Assembly: GCA_017406905.1 (NCBI GenBank)
Contig: JAFQXN010000006.1
Span: forward strand, 186,001-250,000
Source: Candidatus Saccharimonadota bacterium
Lineage (GTDB): Bacteria; Patescibacteriota; Saccharimonadia; Saccharimonadales; Saccharimonadaceae
Direction of reading: 5' to 3'
Length of the DNA: 64,000 bases
This document shows, one piece after another, positions 34,920 to 42,864 of this stretch. The translations under genes and the position numbers were made by a program. A model generated the notes under the pieces. That model saw nothing but the letters and a program-made list of their open reading frames with translations, was not told the origin of the DNA and ran no database searches. Each line of letters opens with the position of its first letter. Position 1 is the first letter of the stretch.

Positions 34920-35399
34920 ATGATTAGTATCATCGCCGCAATCGGCAAAAACCGTGAGCTCGGCAAAGACAACCAATTAATTTTTCACATCAAAGAAGAC
35001 ATGAAATTCTTCCGCGAAACCACCACTGGGCACAAAATTCTCATGGGGCGTAAAACCTGGGAATCTCTCCCCCATAAGCTCCCCAATCGCGAAAATATCG
35101 TCATTTCCCGCCACGAAATCCCCGGCGCCGACCTCTCCACCTCAAATATCGACGATTTCATCGCTAAATATCAAGATTCCGAAGAAGAAATCTTCGTCAT
35201 TGGTGGCGGCATGCTTCATTCTGCATTTCTACCTTATGCCAGTCAGCTCTACCTCACCGAAGTCGACGCCTCCGAACCCACCGCAGACGCTTTTTTCCCC
35301 GATTTTGATAAATCCAAATATTCCAAAGAAATAATCAAGAAAGGTTCCGAAAATGGTCTAAATTATTCCATTGTCAAATATATTAAACACAACGGGTGA
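34920..35399 (+). CDS. folA: Dihydrofolate reductase
   Basis: The 159-residue protein starts MISIIAAIGKNRELGKDNQL and has FFRETTTGHKILMGRKTWESL and EEIFVIGGG. It regenerates tetrahydrofolate used up by ThyA. It follows thyA by 3 nt. Its last codons (AAC GGG TGA) form the left arm of a palindromic element. Confidence 0.95.
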   Translation: MISIIAAIGKNRELGKDNQLIFHIKEDMKFFRETTTGHKILMGRKTWESLPHKLPNRENIVISRHEIPGADLSTSNIDDFIAKYQDSEEEIFVIGGGMLHSAFLPYASQLYLTEVDASEPTADAFFPDFDKSKYSKEIIKKGSENGLNYSIVKYIKHNG

Positions 35400-35462
35400 C
35401 GCCGCCGGAGGGGGACCCCCGCGAGAGCCGAGCGGGGGAGGAGGCGGTGGCAGGACCCGTTG
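35390..35462 (+). repeat. Family-2 GC-rich palindromic element, copy 2
   Basis: The outer arms CAACGGGT (35390-35397) and ACCCGTTG (35455-35462) are perfect. A middle stem GCCGCC/GGCGGT and an inner stem CCCCCGC/GCGGGGG follow. The unpaired GGAGGGGG, GGGGGAGGAG and CAGG stretches are shared with the copy at 22952-23029. The left arm is folA coding sequence including the stop codon. Confidence 0.65.
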
Positions 35463-35479
35463 AGAATTAAGGAGATTTT

Positions 35480-36853
35480 ATGAAAGATTTAGTATTTGAT
35501 TTAATAAAACAAGAAAAGGTTCGTCAAAGCGAAGGCCTAGAATTAATCCCAAGCGAAAACTACGTCAGCCAAGCCGTCTTAGAAGCCATGGGCTCAATTT
35601 TAACCAACAAATACTCCGAAGGCTACCCCAGCTTCGAAGGTATCCCCGGCTGGGAAGAATCTCAAATCGCCGAGGAAATTCTACCAAATTACCGCTATTA
35701 TGGTGGCCAAGTTAATATCGATCGTATCGAACGCCTCGCCATCGCTCGCGCTTGTCAGCTCTTCCATGCCGATCATGCCAACGTTCAGCCTCACTCTGGC
35801 GCCAACGCTAACGAAGCGGTTTACTTCGCCTGGTGCAATCCCGGCGACAAAATCCTCGCCATGAGTCTCCCCGCCGGCGGTCACCTCACCCACGGTTCCC
35901 CAGTCACCCGCTCCGCAAAGATTTATAATTTCATCAGCTACGGCGTCGCCGCCGACGGCGACATTGACTACGCCGAGCTCGAGTCTAAAGCCCTCAAAGA
36001 ACAGCCCAAAATCATCCTCATTGGCTACTCTGCCTTTATGAAAATCCCTGATTTTGACCGTATCGCCAAAATCGCCGAGAAAATCCCAGATTGTATCCTC
36101 ATGGCAGATATGGCGCACGTTGCTGGCCTAATTGCCGGCGGTGTCCACCCCAATCCTCTCGACCACGGCTTCCACGTCATGACCACCACCACCCACAAAA
36201 CTCTCCGTGGCCCTCGCGGCGGTCTCATTCTCTCCAAAGGCCACGTCGCCTCACCTCTCAAGAAACCTGAAAAAACTATCGCCAATCTCCCTATCTTGAT
36301 TGACCGCGCCGTCTTTCCTGGCACCCAAGGCGGCCCACTCGAACACATTGTTGCCGCCAAAGCTGTAGCTTTCGGTGAAGCTCTTCAGCCAGATTTTAAA
36401 GATTACGCCACCAAAATTGTCGCAAACGCCAAAACTCTCGCTACCGAACTCCAAAAACACGACTTCATCCTTCAAGGCGGTGGCACCGAAAACCACCTTA
36501 TCCTTATCAACGTCAAAGACAGCTTCGGCTTCGATGGCAAACTCTACGAGATTGCCCTCGATAAAGTCGGCCTCACCCTCAACGCTAATTCTCTCCCCAC
36601 CGATAAAGGCGGTGCTTTCCGCCCCAGCGGAGTTCGTCTTGGCACCCCGGCTATCACCACCCGCGGCTTTAACCAAAACGACATGAAAACTCTTGCCCTT
36701 TGGATGAAAAAAGTTGCCAACCTCTGTAAAAAGGCCTACGCCAAATCTCCAGATTCTCCAGAATCCGCTTTGGATAACTTCTCTGATGAATTTGAGGCCA
36801 TCCACGAAGAAGTTCGCACTCTTGCCCTCAAATATCCAGTTCCAGGCATTTAA
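35480..36853 (+). CDS. glyA: Serine hydroxymethyltransferase
   Basis: The 457-residue PLP enzyme has the lysine site TTTTHKTLRGPRGG (PLP Lys), an early YSEGYPSFEGIPGW and a C-terminal GTPAITTRGF. It transfers a one-carbon unit from serine to tetrahydrofolate, feeding ThyA. An AGGAG ribosome site lies just after the palindromic element. Confidence 0.95.
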   Translation: MKDLVFDLIKQEKVRQSEGLELIPSENYVSQAVLEAMGSILTNKYSEGYPSFEGIPGWEESQIAEEILPNYRYYGGQVNIDRIERLAIARACQLFHADHANVQPHSGANANEAVYFAWCNPGDKILAMSLPAGGHLTHGSPVTRSAKIYNFISYGVAADGDIDYAELESKALKEQPKIILIGYSAFMKIPDFDRIAKIAEKIPDCILMADMAHVAGLIAGGVHPNPLDHGFHVMTTTTHKTLRGPRGGLILSKGHVASPLKKPEKTIANLPILIDRAVFPGTQGGPLEHIVAAKAVAFGEALQPDFKDYATKIVANAKTLATELQKHDFILQGGGTENHLILINVKDSFGFDGKLYEIALDKVGLTLNANSLPTDKGGAFRPSGVRLGTPAITTRGFNQNDMKTLALWMKKVANLCKKAYAKSPDSPESALDNFSDEFEAIHEEVRTLALKYPVPGI

Positions 36854-36901
36854 TTTTCATTTTCCTACCCCTGTTAAATACCTCCTCAAACTCCAAAGCA
36901 C

Positions 36902-36930
36902 TTGCTTTTTTCGTAAAAGTGTGCTATAAT
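36902..36930 (+). promoter_or_regulatory. Promoter of the SLH-domain gene
   Basis: TTGCTT (36902-36907), a 17-nt spacer ending TGTGC, and TATAAT (36925-36930). Confidence 0.7.
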
Positions 36931-36974
36931 AAAGGCAGTGTCCTACACATCCCATATTGAGGAGGTACCTTAAA

Positions 36975-38270
36975 ATGAAAAAGCTATTTTGTCTCATCAT
37001 CGCGGTTTTTACCGCACTGGCACTCGTTCCTACCGCATCCGCATCCACGTATAACGCCATCTACTTTCGTGATGTTCAGCCTACCCATTGGGCTTACGGC
37101 TACGTCACATACGCCGCCGCACAAGGCCTGATCGTTGGCTTCAACGACGGCACCTTTGCGCCCGACGGCGCCCTGACCGAGGCGCAGTGTGCACAAATCG
37201 TGTACAACTGCCTTGGTCGCAGCAACAACTATTACGGAAGCAGCTACGGCAACTACCAGTACAACAACTACAGCAACTACGGCAACCAGTACAACTACGG
37301 CAACTATTGGTACAGTGACGCTGTTGCGTTCGTCGAACGCAACAGTAACATCAGAATCTCGCCAAATCAAACTGCCACGCGCAGTTTCGTTTGCGTCCTG
37401 ATTTTCGAGTTCACAAACGCCGGCCGTGGCTCCACCTACTACGGGGATCAAGGGAGCTACTACGGCTACAACACTGGCAACGGATATGGCTACGGCTACA
37501 ACAGCTACAGCTACTACACCCGTTTTTCGGATTGCTACCAACTCCCTGCCGCCACACAACAAGCCATAAGCTGGTGCCAAGCAAATGGCATAGTAAATGG
37601 CTTCAGCGACAATACCTTCCGCCCCTACGACACCCTCACCCGGGCTCAAGGGGCTAAGGTGTTTAGTATCACCCATCAAATCTTCTGGCAATACGGAGGC
37701 AGTGGCAGCTACTACTACGGCGACTCCGCCGCCAGTATGCTCACCTACGCCGAAAGTTTATACCTCACTGCTGACCTGGAGGATACGTCCACTAGGAACG
37801 AGTACCGTGAAACACTTACGGTGTACGGCCGCAATTCACAGAAGTATGTATACATCTTCCGCGGTCAATGGTACGAAGGCAGCCGCACCGTCACTAGCGA
37901 CTACGTACGGGGCCAAATCAGCAATATCGCTAACGGTGTGACACAAAAAGAGCTCTGTCAGGTCGCCTGCCAGGTCACCGGCAACTATGCCAAAGACCTC
38001 GGCTGGCGCATCACCGACATCGGTGAATGGCCATCTTATGATAAAAGCAGAGGTGTCTATTGGCACAGATTAAAAATAACCAATAATCGCACCACCCTGG
38101 AGTTTCTCTGCGGCGGCGAGAGCTATTACAAAGAGGCCAATTGGTTCATTATTGTAGAGAGTGGCAATAATTCTTACAACTCCTACAATTACAGCTACAA
38201 CTCCAACGGCTTCCGATCGCTAAGCTCCAGAGAAGAGGTCAAAGATCTCATCAGAAACTGGAGCTACTAA
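36975..38270 (+). CDS. Exported S-layer-homology (SLH) domain protein with Tyr/Asn/Gly-rich linkers
   Basis: The 431-residue protein has a signal peptide (MKKLFCLIIAVFTALALVP, cleaved near ASA). An SLH repeat follows (FRDVQPTHWAYGYVTYAAAQ, about 32-80), then a degenerate second and a third (FSDCYQLPAATQQAI...GIVNGFSDNTFRPYDTLTRAQ). Between them are low-complexity YGNYQYNNYSNYG-like linkers. The C-terminal 170 residues are unknown. SLH repeats usually bind pyruvylated cell-wall polymer. GGAGG at 36961-36965 supports the ATG at 36975. Codon use is richer in G and C than the neighbours, suggesting acquisition from a Firmicute-like donor. Confidence 0.82.
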   Translation: MKKLFCLIIAVFTALALVPTASASTYNAIYFRDVQPTHWAYGYVTYAAAQGLIVGFNDGTFAPDGALTEAQCAQIVYNCLGRSNNYYGSSYGNYQYNNYSNYGNQYNYGNYWYSDAVAFVERNSNIRISPNQTATRSFVCVLIFEFTNAGRGSTYYGDQGSYYGYNTGNGYGYGYNSYSYYTRFSDCYQLPAATQQAISWCQANGIVNGFSDNTFRPYDTLTRAQGAKVFSITHQIFWQYGGSGSYYYGDSAASMLTYAESLYLTADLEDTSTRNEYRETLTVYGRNSQKYVYIFRGQWYEGSRTVTSDYVRGQISNIANGVTQKELCQVACQVTGNYAKDLGWRITDIGEWPSYDKSRGVYWHRLKITNNRTTLEFLCGGESYYKEANWFIIVESGNNSYNSYNYSYNSNGFRSLSSREEVKDLIRNWSY

Positions 38271-38286
38271 TCAAGGACACTACCCA

Positions 38287-38311
38287 CCCCCGCTCACCGA
38301 GCGGGGGTTTT
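38287..38311 (+). terminator. Terminator of the SLH gene
   Basis: CCCCCGCTC-ACC-GAGCGGGGG followed by TTTT; a perfect 9-bp stem. Confidence 0.88.
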
Positions 38312-38340
38312 CCTTTCCCAAAATTACATCAAAAAATAAT

Positions 38341-38357
38341 CTTGACACACAGTCAAG
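38341..38357 (-). terminator. Hairpin after tRNA-Ala(CGC)
   Basis: On the minus strand CTTGAC-TGTGT-GTCAAG is followed by ATTATTTTTT, 11 nt after the tRNA CCA end. The stem is the same as the inner stem after tRNA-Tyr. Confidence 0.6.
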
Positions 38358-38368
38358 TTTATTTCACA

Positions 38369-38444
38369 TGGTGGAGCGTAGGAGAATCAAACTCCTGACC
38401 TCGGCAATGCGAATGCCGCGCTCTATCAGCTGAGCTAACGCCCC
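38369..38444 (-). tRNA. tRNA-Ala (CGC anticodon)
   Basis: A 76-nt cloverleaf on the minus strand with acceptor GGGGCGT/ACGCTCC (G3-U70) and anticodon loop TTCGCAT. CCA is encoded at 38369-38371. Confidence 0.94.
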
Positions 38445-38458
38445 ATATTCCATATTAT

Positions 38459-38500
38459 ATCACAAAAAATAGCCTTTTTAAAGGCCATTTTTTGTGATAT
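38459..38500 (-). terminator. Terminator of the ribosomal protein operon
   Basis: ATCACAAAAAATAGCC and GGCCATTTTTTGTGAT form a long stem with one mismatch, right after the rpsI stop codon. A/T-rich stem ends give a T run on either strand. Confidence 0.75.
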
Positions 38501-38501
38501 T

Positions 38502-38903
38502 CTACCGCTTCGAGAACTGCTCGCGTCGTCGCGCAGAACGCAAACCATATTTTTTGCGTTCCTTTTCGCGTGGATCGCGCTTCATCATCCCAGCCTTCTT
38601 TAATACTGGGCGCAAATCAGGCGCCTCAGTCACAAGAGCTTTCGAAATCGCTAGCTTGATTGCATCAACTTGCCCCGCCAAGCCACCACCTTTTACCAAA
38701 ATCGTAATATCGTACTCTTTTTGCTTCTCAGCGAGAGCTAGCGGATCTGTAATCTCTGCAAGGTATGTCTTATTACCAGACAAATACTCCAACGCCGGCT
38801 TATCATTGATAATGATACCACCTTTGCCCTTATAGAGTCGTGCCGTAGCCGTAGCAGCCTTGCGCCGACCAAATCCATATGTATATTTCTTCGTGGTTGC
38901 CAT
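38502..38903 (-). CDS. rpsI: 30S ribosomal protein S9
   Basis: The 133-residue protein has GFGRRKAATATARLYKG at the start, GGGLAGQVDAIKLAISKAL in the middle and the basic ARRREQFSKR end that reaches the P-site. It overlaps rplM by one base and is the last gene of the operon. Confidence 0.95.
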   Translation of the reverse strand: MATTKKYTYGFGRRKAATATARLYKGKGGIIINDKPALEYLSGNKTYLAEITDPLALAEKQKEYDITILVKGGGLAGQVDAIKLAISKALVTEAPDLRPVLKKAGMMKRDPREKERKKYGLRSARRREQFSKR

Positions 38904-39328
38904 TATTTAATCTCCTTTGGGTTTTGCGCCGCGTGAGCATGCTCTGCACCATCAAAGATGCGCAAACGCTTCATCCGCTCTGCAGCTAATTTATTCTTCG
39001 GCAACATTCCCTTCACCGCTTCACGAATCGCTCGCGATGGATCCTTTTCAATTACCTCTTCAAGTTTTAGCTCAGTCAACCCACCAGGAAAACCACTGTG
39101 CCTATAATACATCTTTTTAGTCATCTTATTGCCAGTGACTACGATATTCTTCGCATTCGTCACTACCACATAATCACCATTGTCGATGTGTGGCGTATAA
39201 GTCACTTTCGACTTACCCATCAGCTTATCAGCAATTACTACTGCCAATTTACCTAAAGGCATCGAAGAAGCATCAATCACCCACCATTCGCGCTTAATTT
39301 CTGTTCCTTTTTGAGAATAAGTTTTCAT
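38903..39328 (-). CDS. rplM: 50S ribosomal protein L13
   Basis: The 141-residue protein contains WWVIDASSMPLGKLAVVIAD, YYRHSGFPGG and AVKGMLPKNKL, all L13 hallmarks. It overlaps both rplQ and rpsI by single bases, showing tight coupling. Confidence 0.95.
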   Translation of the reverse strand: MKTYSQKGTEIKREWWVIDASSMPLGKLAVVIADKLMGKSKVTYTPHIDNGDYVVVTNAKNIVVTGNKMTKKMYYRHSGFPGGLTELKLEEVIEKDPSRAIREAVKGMLPKNKLAAERMKRLRIFDGAEHAHAAQNPKEIK

Positions 39329-39795
39329 TATTTATCCTCCTTTTTCGCTGCCTTCGCAGCTGGCTTCTTCTCTGCTTTAGCAGGTTTCTCAGCCTTTTTC
39401 GACTCTTCAGCCGGCTTCTTTGACATCGCTTCTAAATCAATGTCATCAACAAAGCTAATCGTACCCATTTCCGCGTTATCACCCCTGCGGAACCCAGCTC
39501 GCTCAATCCTGAGATAGCCAGAATCACGCTTAATCTGCGGAGCAATCACGTCCACCAAAAGCGTTGCCGCTTCCAAATCGTTCAAACGCGCAATAATTAA
39601 ACGGCGATTAGCCAATCCGCCCTTCCGAGCCATCGTAATCAATTTCTCGGTCGAACGACGAATTTCCTTCGCTCGCGCTAAAGTCGTAGTTATAGATTGA
39701 TATTTTACCAGAGAGCACATCAGCCCACGCGTCAGCGCCAACCTCTGGTCAGTTTCACGGCCAAATTTTCGGCCTTTATATCCGTGGCGATGCAT
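39328..39795 (-). CDS. rplQ: 50S ribosomal protein L17 with Lys/Ala-rich tail
   Basis: The 155-residue protein begins MHRHGYKGRKFGRETDQRLAL and has the L17 core. The last 30 residues are a low-complexity Lys/Ala/Glu tail (AKAEKKPAAKAAKKEDK), an extension compared with short L17s. It ends one base into rplM and starts 1 nt after rpoA. Confidence 0.95.
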   Translation of the reverse strand: MHRHGYKGRKFGRETDQRLALTRGLMCSLVKYQSITTTLARAKEIRRSTEKLITMARKGGLANRRLIIARLNDLEAATLLVDVIAPQIKRDSGYLRIERAGFRRGDNAEMGTISFVDDIDLEAMSKKPAEESKKAEKPAKAEKKPAAKAAKKEDK

Positions 39796-39796
39796 A

Positions 39797-40747
39797 TTAA
39801 AGATTTAACTCCGTTAACTTTTCTTTCACTTCGTCCAACGCCTTTGTCCCAAATCCCTTCAAGTCTTTCAAATCAGTCTCTGAAAGAACCACAAGATCCC
39901 GAACGGTCTTAATATCATTATTAAGCAATGCGTTAGCCGTACGAGCCGACAAATCCAACTCTTCAATCGGCAATAACAAGCCACCGTCATCCTCATCTTC
40001 ATTAAGACCAGGAGCCGGAGCCGACTCAACTCTTGTCTTGCCCGCAAGCGCAGTATATTGATTAATTAAAATCGCTGCCGCTTCCTCAAAAGCTTCCTTT
40101 GGCGTCATTGTACCATCGGTATCTATCGTCAAAGTCAACTGTTGCAAATTGGTATCTTGCCCTACACGAGTATTCTCCACCTTATAGCGCACTCTAAGCA
40201 CCGGTGTAAATACCGCGTCTACCGCAATCATATCACTATGCAGTCTATCTGAGCTCGACTGGTCAATCGGTAAATAACCTCGCCCAGTTTCCACCACAAA
40301 GTGCATCTTAAGCACGGTATTCGGATCGTCGATATGACAAATCGTCTGGTTCGGATTGGCAATTTCTACATCCGACGTGAGCTTTATATCTCCCGCCACA
40401 ACTCTCTTATCGCCATCCTTTTCAGACTGCTGATTGCCCTGGATTTCCAGGCTCAATTCCACAGGCGCGTCAGTATGACATTTAAACCTAATATTCTTAA
40501 GATTCAACATGATGTCTACTACATCTTCTCTTACGCCTGGTACAGAAGTAAATTCGTGCGTAACGCCTTCAATCGAGAACGATGTAATCGCCGCACCTTT
40601 TACACTAGAAAGCAACACTCTACGCAAAGAATTACCGAGGGTATTCCCATAGCCGTAATAAAGCGGCTTAATGACAAACTCAGCACTATTTTCACCAAGG
40701 TCATTTACCTCAGCCAAAGTTGCTTCGTGAATGTTTTTTGTAGTCAT
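39797..40747 (-). CDS. rpoA: DNA-directed RNA polymerase alpha subunit
   Basis: The 316-residue protein has the N-terminal dimerisation domain (YGNTLGNSLRRVLLSS) and the C-terminal DNA-binding domain (LNNDIKTVRDLVVLSETDLK). I use ATG at 40747, with AAGGAG upstream. An in-frame ATG at 40780 would overlap rpsD by 20 nt. Confidence 0.95.
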   Translation of the reverse strand: MTTKNIHEATLAEVNDLGENSAEFVIKPLYYGYGNTLGNSLRRVLLSSVKGAAITSFSIEGVTHEFTSVPGVREDVVDIMLNLKNIRFKCHTDAPVELSLEIQGNQQSEKDGDKRVVAGDIKLTSDVEIANPNQTICHIDDPNTVLKMHFVVETGRGYLPIDQSSSDRLHSDMIAVDAVFTPVLRVRYKVENTRVGQDTNLQQLTLTIDTDGTMTPKEAFEEAAAILINQYTALAGKTRVESAPAPGLNEDEDDGGLLLPIEELDLSARTANALLNNDIKTVRDLVVLSETDLKDLKGFGTKALDEVKEKLTELNL

Positions 40748-40760
40748 ATCCTTGTTCTCC

Positions 40761-41378
40761 TTAACGTGAGTAATACTCAACGATTAGTTGTTCGTTAACG
40801 CCAGCTTCCGCCTCTTCACGCTTCGGAAGACCAGCAACTTCAATTTTCATTTTCTTCGCGTCGACCTTTAACCATGAAAGCGGCGTTGCATTCGATGCAC
40901 CCACAATGTTCGGAAGATTTTTGAAGTATTCAGTTTTAGCAGATTTCGGACGAACTTCAAGAACATCACCCGGGTTCAAACGAATTGAAGGAATGTCAAT
41001 TCGACGACCGTTCAATAGAAAATGTCCATGCGACACTAGCTGACGAGCCTGCCTACGCGTCAAAGCAAATCCTGCACGATAAATCGCATTATCTGCCCTG
41101 CGTTCCAAAAACTCTAAGAGCTTCTCACCAGTCAAACCTTCAGCTGCCACAGCTTCTTTCATCAACTTAGCAAATTGCTTTTCAAGCAAGCCGTACATTC
41201 TACGTACTTTTTGCTTCTCGCGGAGCTGCGTTAAGTACAAACTACCACTACGCACCCGCATATCACCGTGTTCACCTGGAATCCCAGACTTCTTCGCCAT
41301 TACTTTATGCGCTTTTGGCGCTAAAGCATAGCCCTCACGACGACTCTGTTTTACAATTGGAGAATGATCCCTAGCCAT
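40761..41378 (-). CDS. rpsD: 30S ribosomal protein S4
   Basis: The 205-residue protein has the S4 RNA-binding domain (FALTRRQARQLVSHGHFLLNG) and the N-terminal REKQKVRRMYGLLEKQF. The zinc cysteines found in some S4 proteins are absent. It overlaps rpsK by one base. Confidence 0.95.
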   Translation of the reverse strand: MARDHSPIVKQSRREGYALAPKAHKVMAKKSGIPGEHGDMRVRSGSLYLTQLREKQKVRRMYGLLEKQFAKLMKEAVAAEGLTGEKLLEFLERRADNAIYRAGFALTRRQARQLVSHGHFLLNGRRIDIPSIRLNPGDVLEVRPKSAKTEYFKNLPNIVGASNATPLSWLKVDAKKMKIEVAGLPKREEAEAGVNEQLIVEYYSR

Positions 41379-41818
41379 TACGGTTTCCTTTCTCCCTTCG
41401 GTCGCACGCCACCATGTGCAATCGGGGTAACATCAGTAATACTATCAATTTTAATCCCTACTGTCGAAATCGCTCTAATTGCCGCATCACGCCCCAAGCC
41501 AATTCCAGATACATAAACATCTACTGAATTGAGCGCGTGATTTTTCTTCGCCAATTCTAAAGCTTTCTCCGCCGCTACGCCAGCCGCAAAAGCCGTACCT
41601 TTTTTCGAACCACGAAAACCATTTGCGCCTGCAGACGAAGCTGTCAAAACCCCGCCAGTTTTATCGGTCACACTAATAATCGTGTTGTTAAAAGTCGCCT
41701 GGATGTGCACAGCACCGCTATTTACAATCCGCTTGCCTTTCTTAGCTGCTTTAGTCTTTGGAGCCTGAACGTCCTTAGCTTCAGCGACAGCAGTAGTCTT
41801 AATTTCTTCTTCTGCCAT
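41378..41818 (-). CDS. rpsK: 30S ribosomal protein S11
   Basis: The 146-residue protein contains HIQATFNNTIISVTDKTGGV and the C-terminal ITDVTPIAHGGVRPKGERKP. The N-terminal 28 residues are an Ala/Glu/Lys extension. It overlaps rpsD by one base. Confidence 0.96.
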   Translation of the reverse strand: MAEEEIKTTAVAEAKDVQAPKTKAAKKGKRIVNSGAVHIQATFNNTIISVTDKTGGVLTASSAGANGFRGSKKGTAFAAGVAAEKALELAKKNHALNSVDVYVSGIGLGRDAAIRAISTVGIKIDSITDVTPIAHGGVRPKGERKP

Positions 41819-41827
41819 ATTCGCTCC

Positions 41828-42214
41828 TTAAGTTTTACTCGCTGCTTTAGGTTGTGCACCACCGACCGCGATCGCCTTACCCTTACGAGTACGTGCATTC
41901 GTACGAGTACGTTGGCCGTTGACTGGTAATTTAGCCTTGTGGCGGATACCCTTGTAGGAATTTATATCCTTTAAGCGTTTAATATTATTGCTCACGAGGC
42001 GCCTCAAATCACCTTCAACATGATATTTCGCGGAAATAATGTCGTTGATTTTTTGTTCGTCAGCCTCGGTGAGATCCTTTACCCGAGTGGTAGGCTCGAT
42101 TTTAGCCTCCGCAAGGATTTTTCTACTGGTCGTGCGTCCAATTCCGTAAACATAAGTAAGCGCAATCCACACTTGCTTATCGGAAGGAATCACAACGCTA
42201 GCTATTCTAGCCAT
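41828..42214 (-). CDS. rpsM: 30S ribosomal protein S13
   Basis: The 128-residue protein has [39 protein letters not shown] and [14 protein letters not shown]. It follows rpmJ by 2 nt and precedes rpsK by 9 nt. Confidence 0.96.
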   Translation of the reverse strand: MARIASVVIPSDKQVWIALTYVYGIGRTTSRKILAEAKIEPTTRVKDLTEADEQKINDIISAKYHVEGDLRRLVSNNIKRLKDINSYKGIRHKAKLPVNGQRTRTNARTRKGKAIAVGGAQPKAASKT

Positions 42215-42216
42215 AT

Positions 42217-42333
42217 TTAACCCTGCCTTTGCTTATTCTTAGGTTTTTTCTTGTTGATGACACGTAGCACACCTTTACGACGTACAATAATATCATCAGG
42301 CGAGATTTTCTTAACACTTGCACGTACTTTCAT
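42217..42333 (-). CDS. rpmJ: 50S ribosomal protein L36, zinc-free form
   Basis: The 38-residue protein [20 protein letters not shown] continues [18 protein letters not shown]. The layout is that of L36, but all zinc-ligand cysteines and the histidine are replaced (SPDD for CxxC). AAAGGA lies upstream, behind TATAAT at 42355-42360. It heads the rpmJ-rpsM-rpsK-rpsD-rpoA operon. Confidence 0.92.
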   Translation of the reverse strand: MKVRASVKKISPDDIIVRRKGVLRVINKKKPKNKQRQG

Positions 42334-42361
42334 GTGTTAAAATTATCCTTTCCTATTATAA

Positions 42362-42438
42362 GGTTATGTTTTGAAATCATAACTTTATGATTTTGCCATT
42401 TCTACCCCTGTATTTCACAAGGCCGAAAAAACATAACC
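42362..42438 (-). repeat. Inverted repeat between infA and rpmJ
   Basis: GGTTATGTTTT (42362-42372) and AAAACATAACC (42428-42438) are perfect 11-bp arms. An inner hairpin AAATCATA/TATGATTT lies at 42374-42393. The pair flanks the region upstream of the rpmJ -10 box, so it could be a regulatory structure for the ribosomal operon. Confidence 0.55.
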
Positions 42439-42446
42439 CGTTGATA

Positions 42447-42671
42447 TTAATCTTTAAGTCGAAAGCTGATTCTGCCCTTTGTAAGATCGTAAGGGGTTAA
42501 CTCAACCTCGACTCTGTCACCCGGAACCAAACGAATATAATTCTTCCGCATTCGTCCGCTCATATGGGCAACAATAATATGACCATTCTCGAGTTCAACC
42601 CGAAACTGGGTATTAGGCAACGCCTCAACAACGGTACCTATGAGTTTAATCACTTCCTTTTGACTAGCCAT
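42447..42671 (-). CDS. infA: Translation initiation factor IF-1
   Basis: The 74-residue OB-fold protein has [39 protein letters not shown] and a typical end [22 protein letters not shown] and a TATAAT box precede the ATG. Confidence 0.96.
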   Translation of the reverse strand: MASQKEVIKLIGTVVEALPNTQFRVELENGHIIVAHMSGRMRKNYIRLVPGDRVEVELTPYDLTKGRISFRLKD

Positions 42672-42716
42672 AAATTACTCTCCCATTATATCACAGAAAC
42701 CAGCTCTCGTAAAGAC

Positions 42717-42864
42717 TAAAATAGGAATTTGTTTGCATTGAGCAAGCCCAGGAATAAAAAATATTTTCACAAGGCGAGTACGGTACTGAAATACCGGCGC
42801 AGCCTTGCCTGAAAATATTTTTTATTCCTGGCGCGAAGCGAACCGCAAACAAATTCCTATTTTA
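42717..42864. repeat. 148-bp palindromic element between infA and the sortase gene
   Basis: Four nested stems: 20 bp perfect (42717-42736 with 42845-42864), 21 bp perfect (42749-42769 with 42810-42830), CAAGGC/GCCTTG (42770-42775 with 42802-42807) and CGGTA/TACCG around the apex (42781-42796). The right outer arm contains the sortase stop codon. Unpaired GC-rich stretches separate the first two stems. Confidence 0.75.

Noticed and set aside
35398-35479. A known riboswitch (THF or glycine type) before glyA
   Set aside because: I could not fit the conserved cores of those classes. The element is GC-rich, shares its core with the prfA-prmC copy, and its arm is folA coding sequence.
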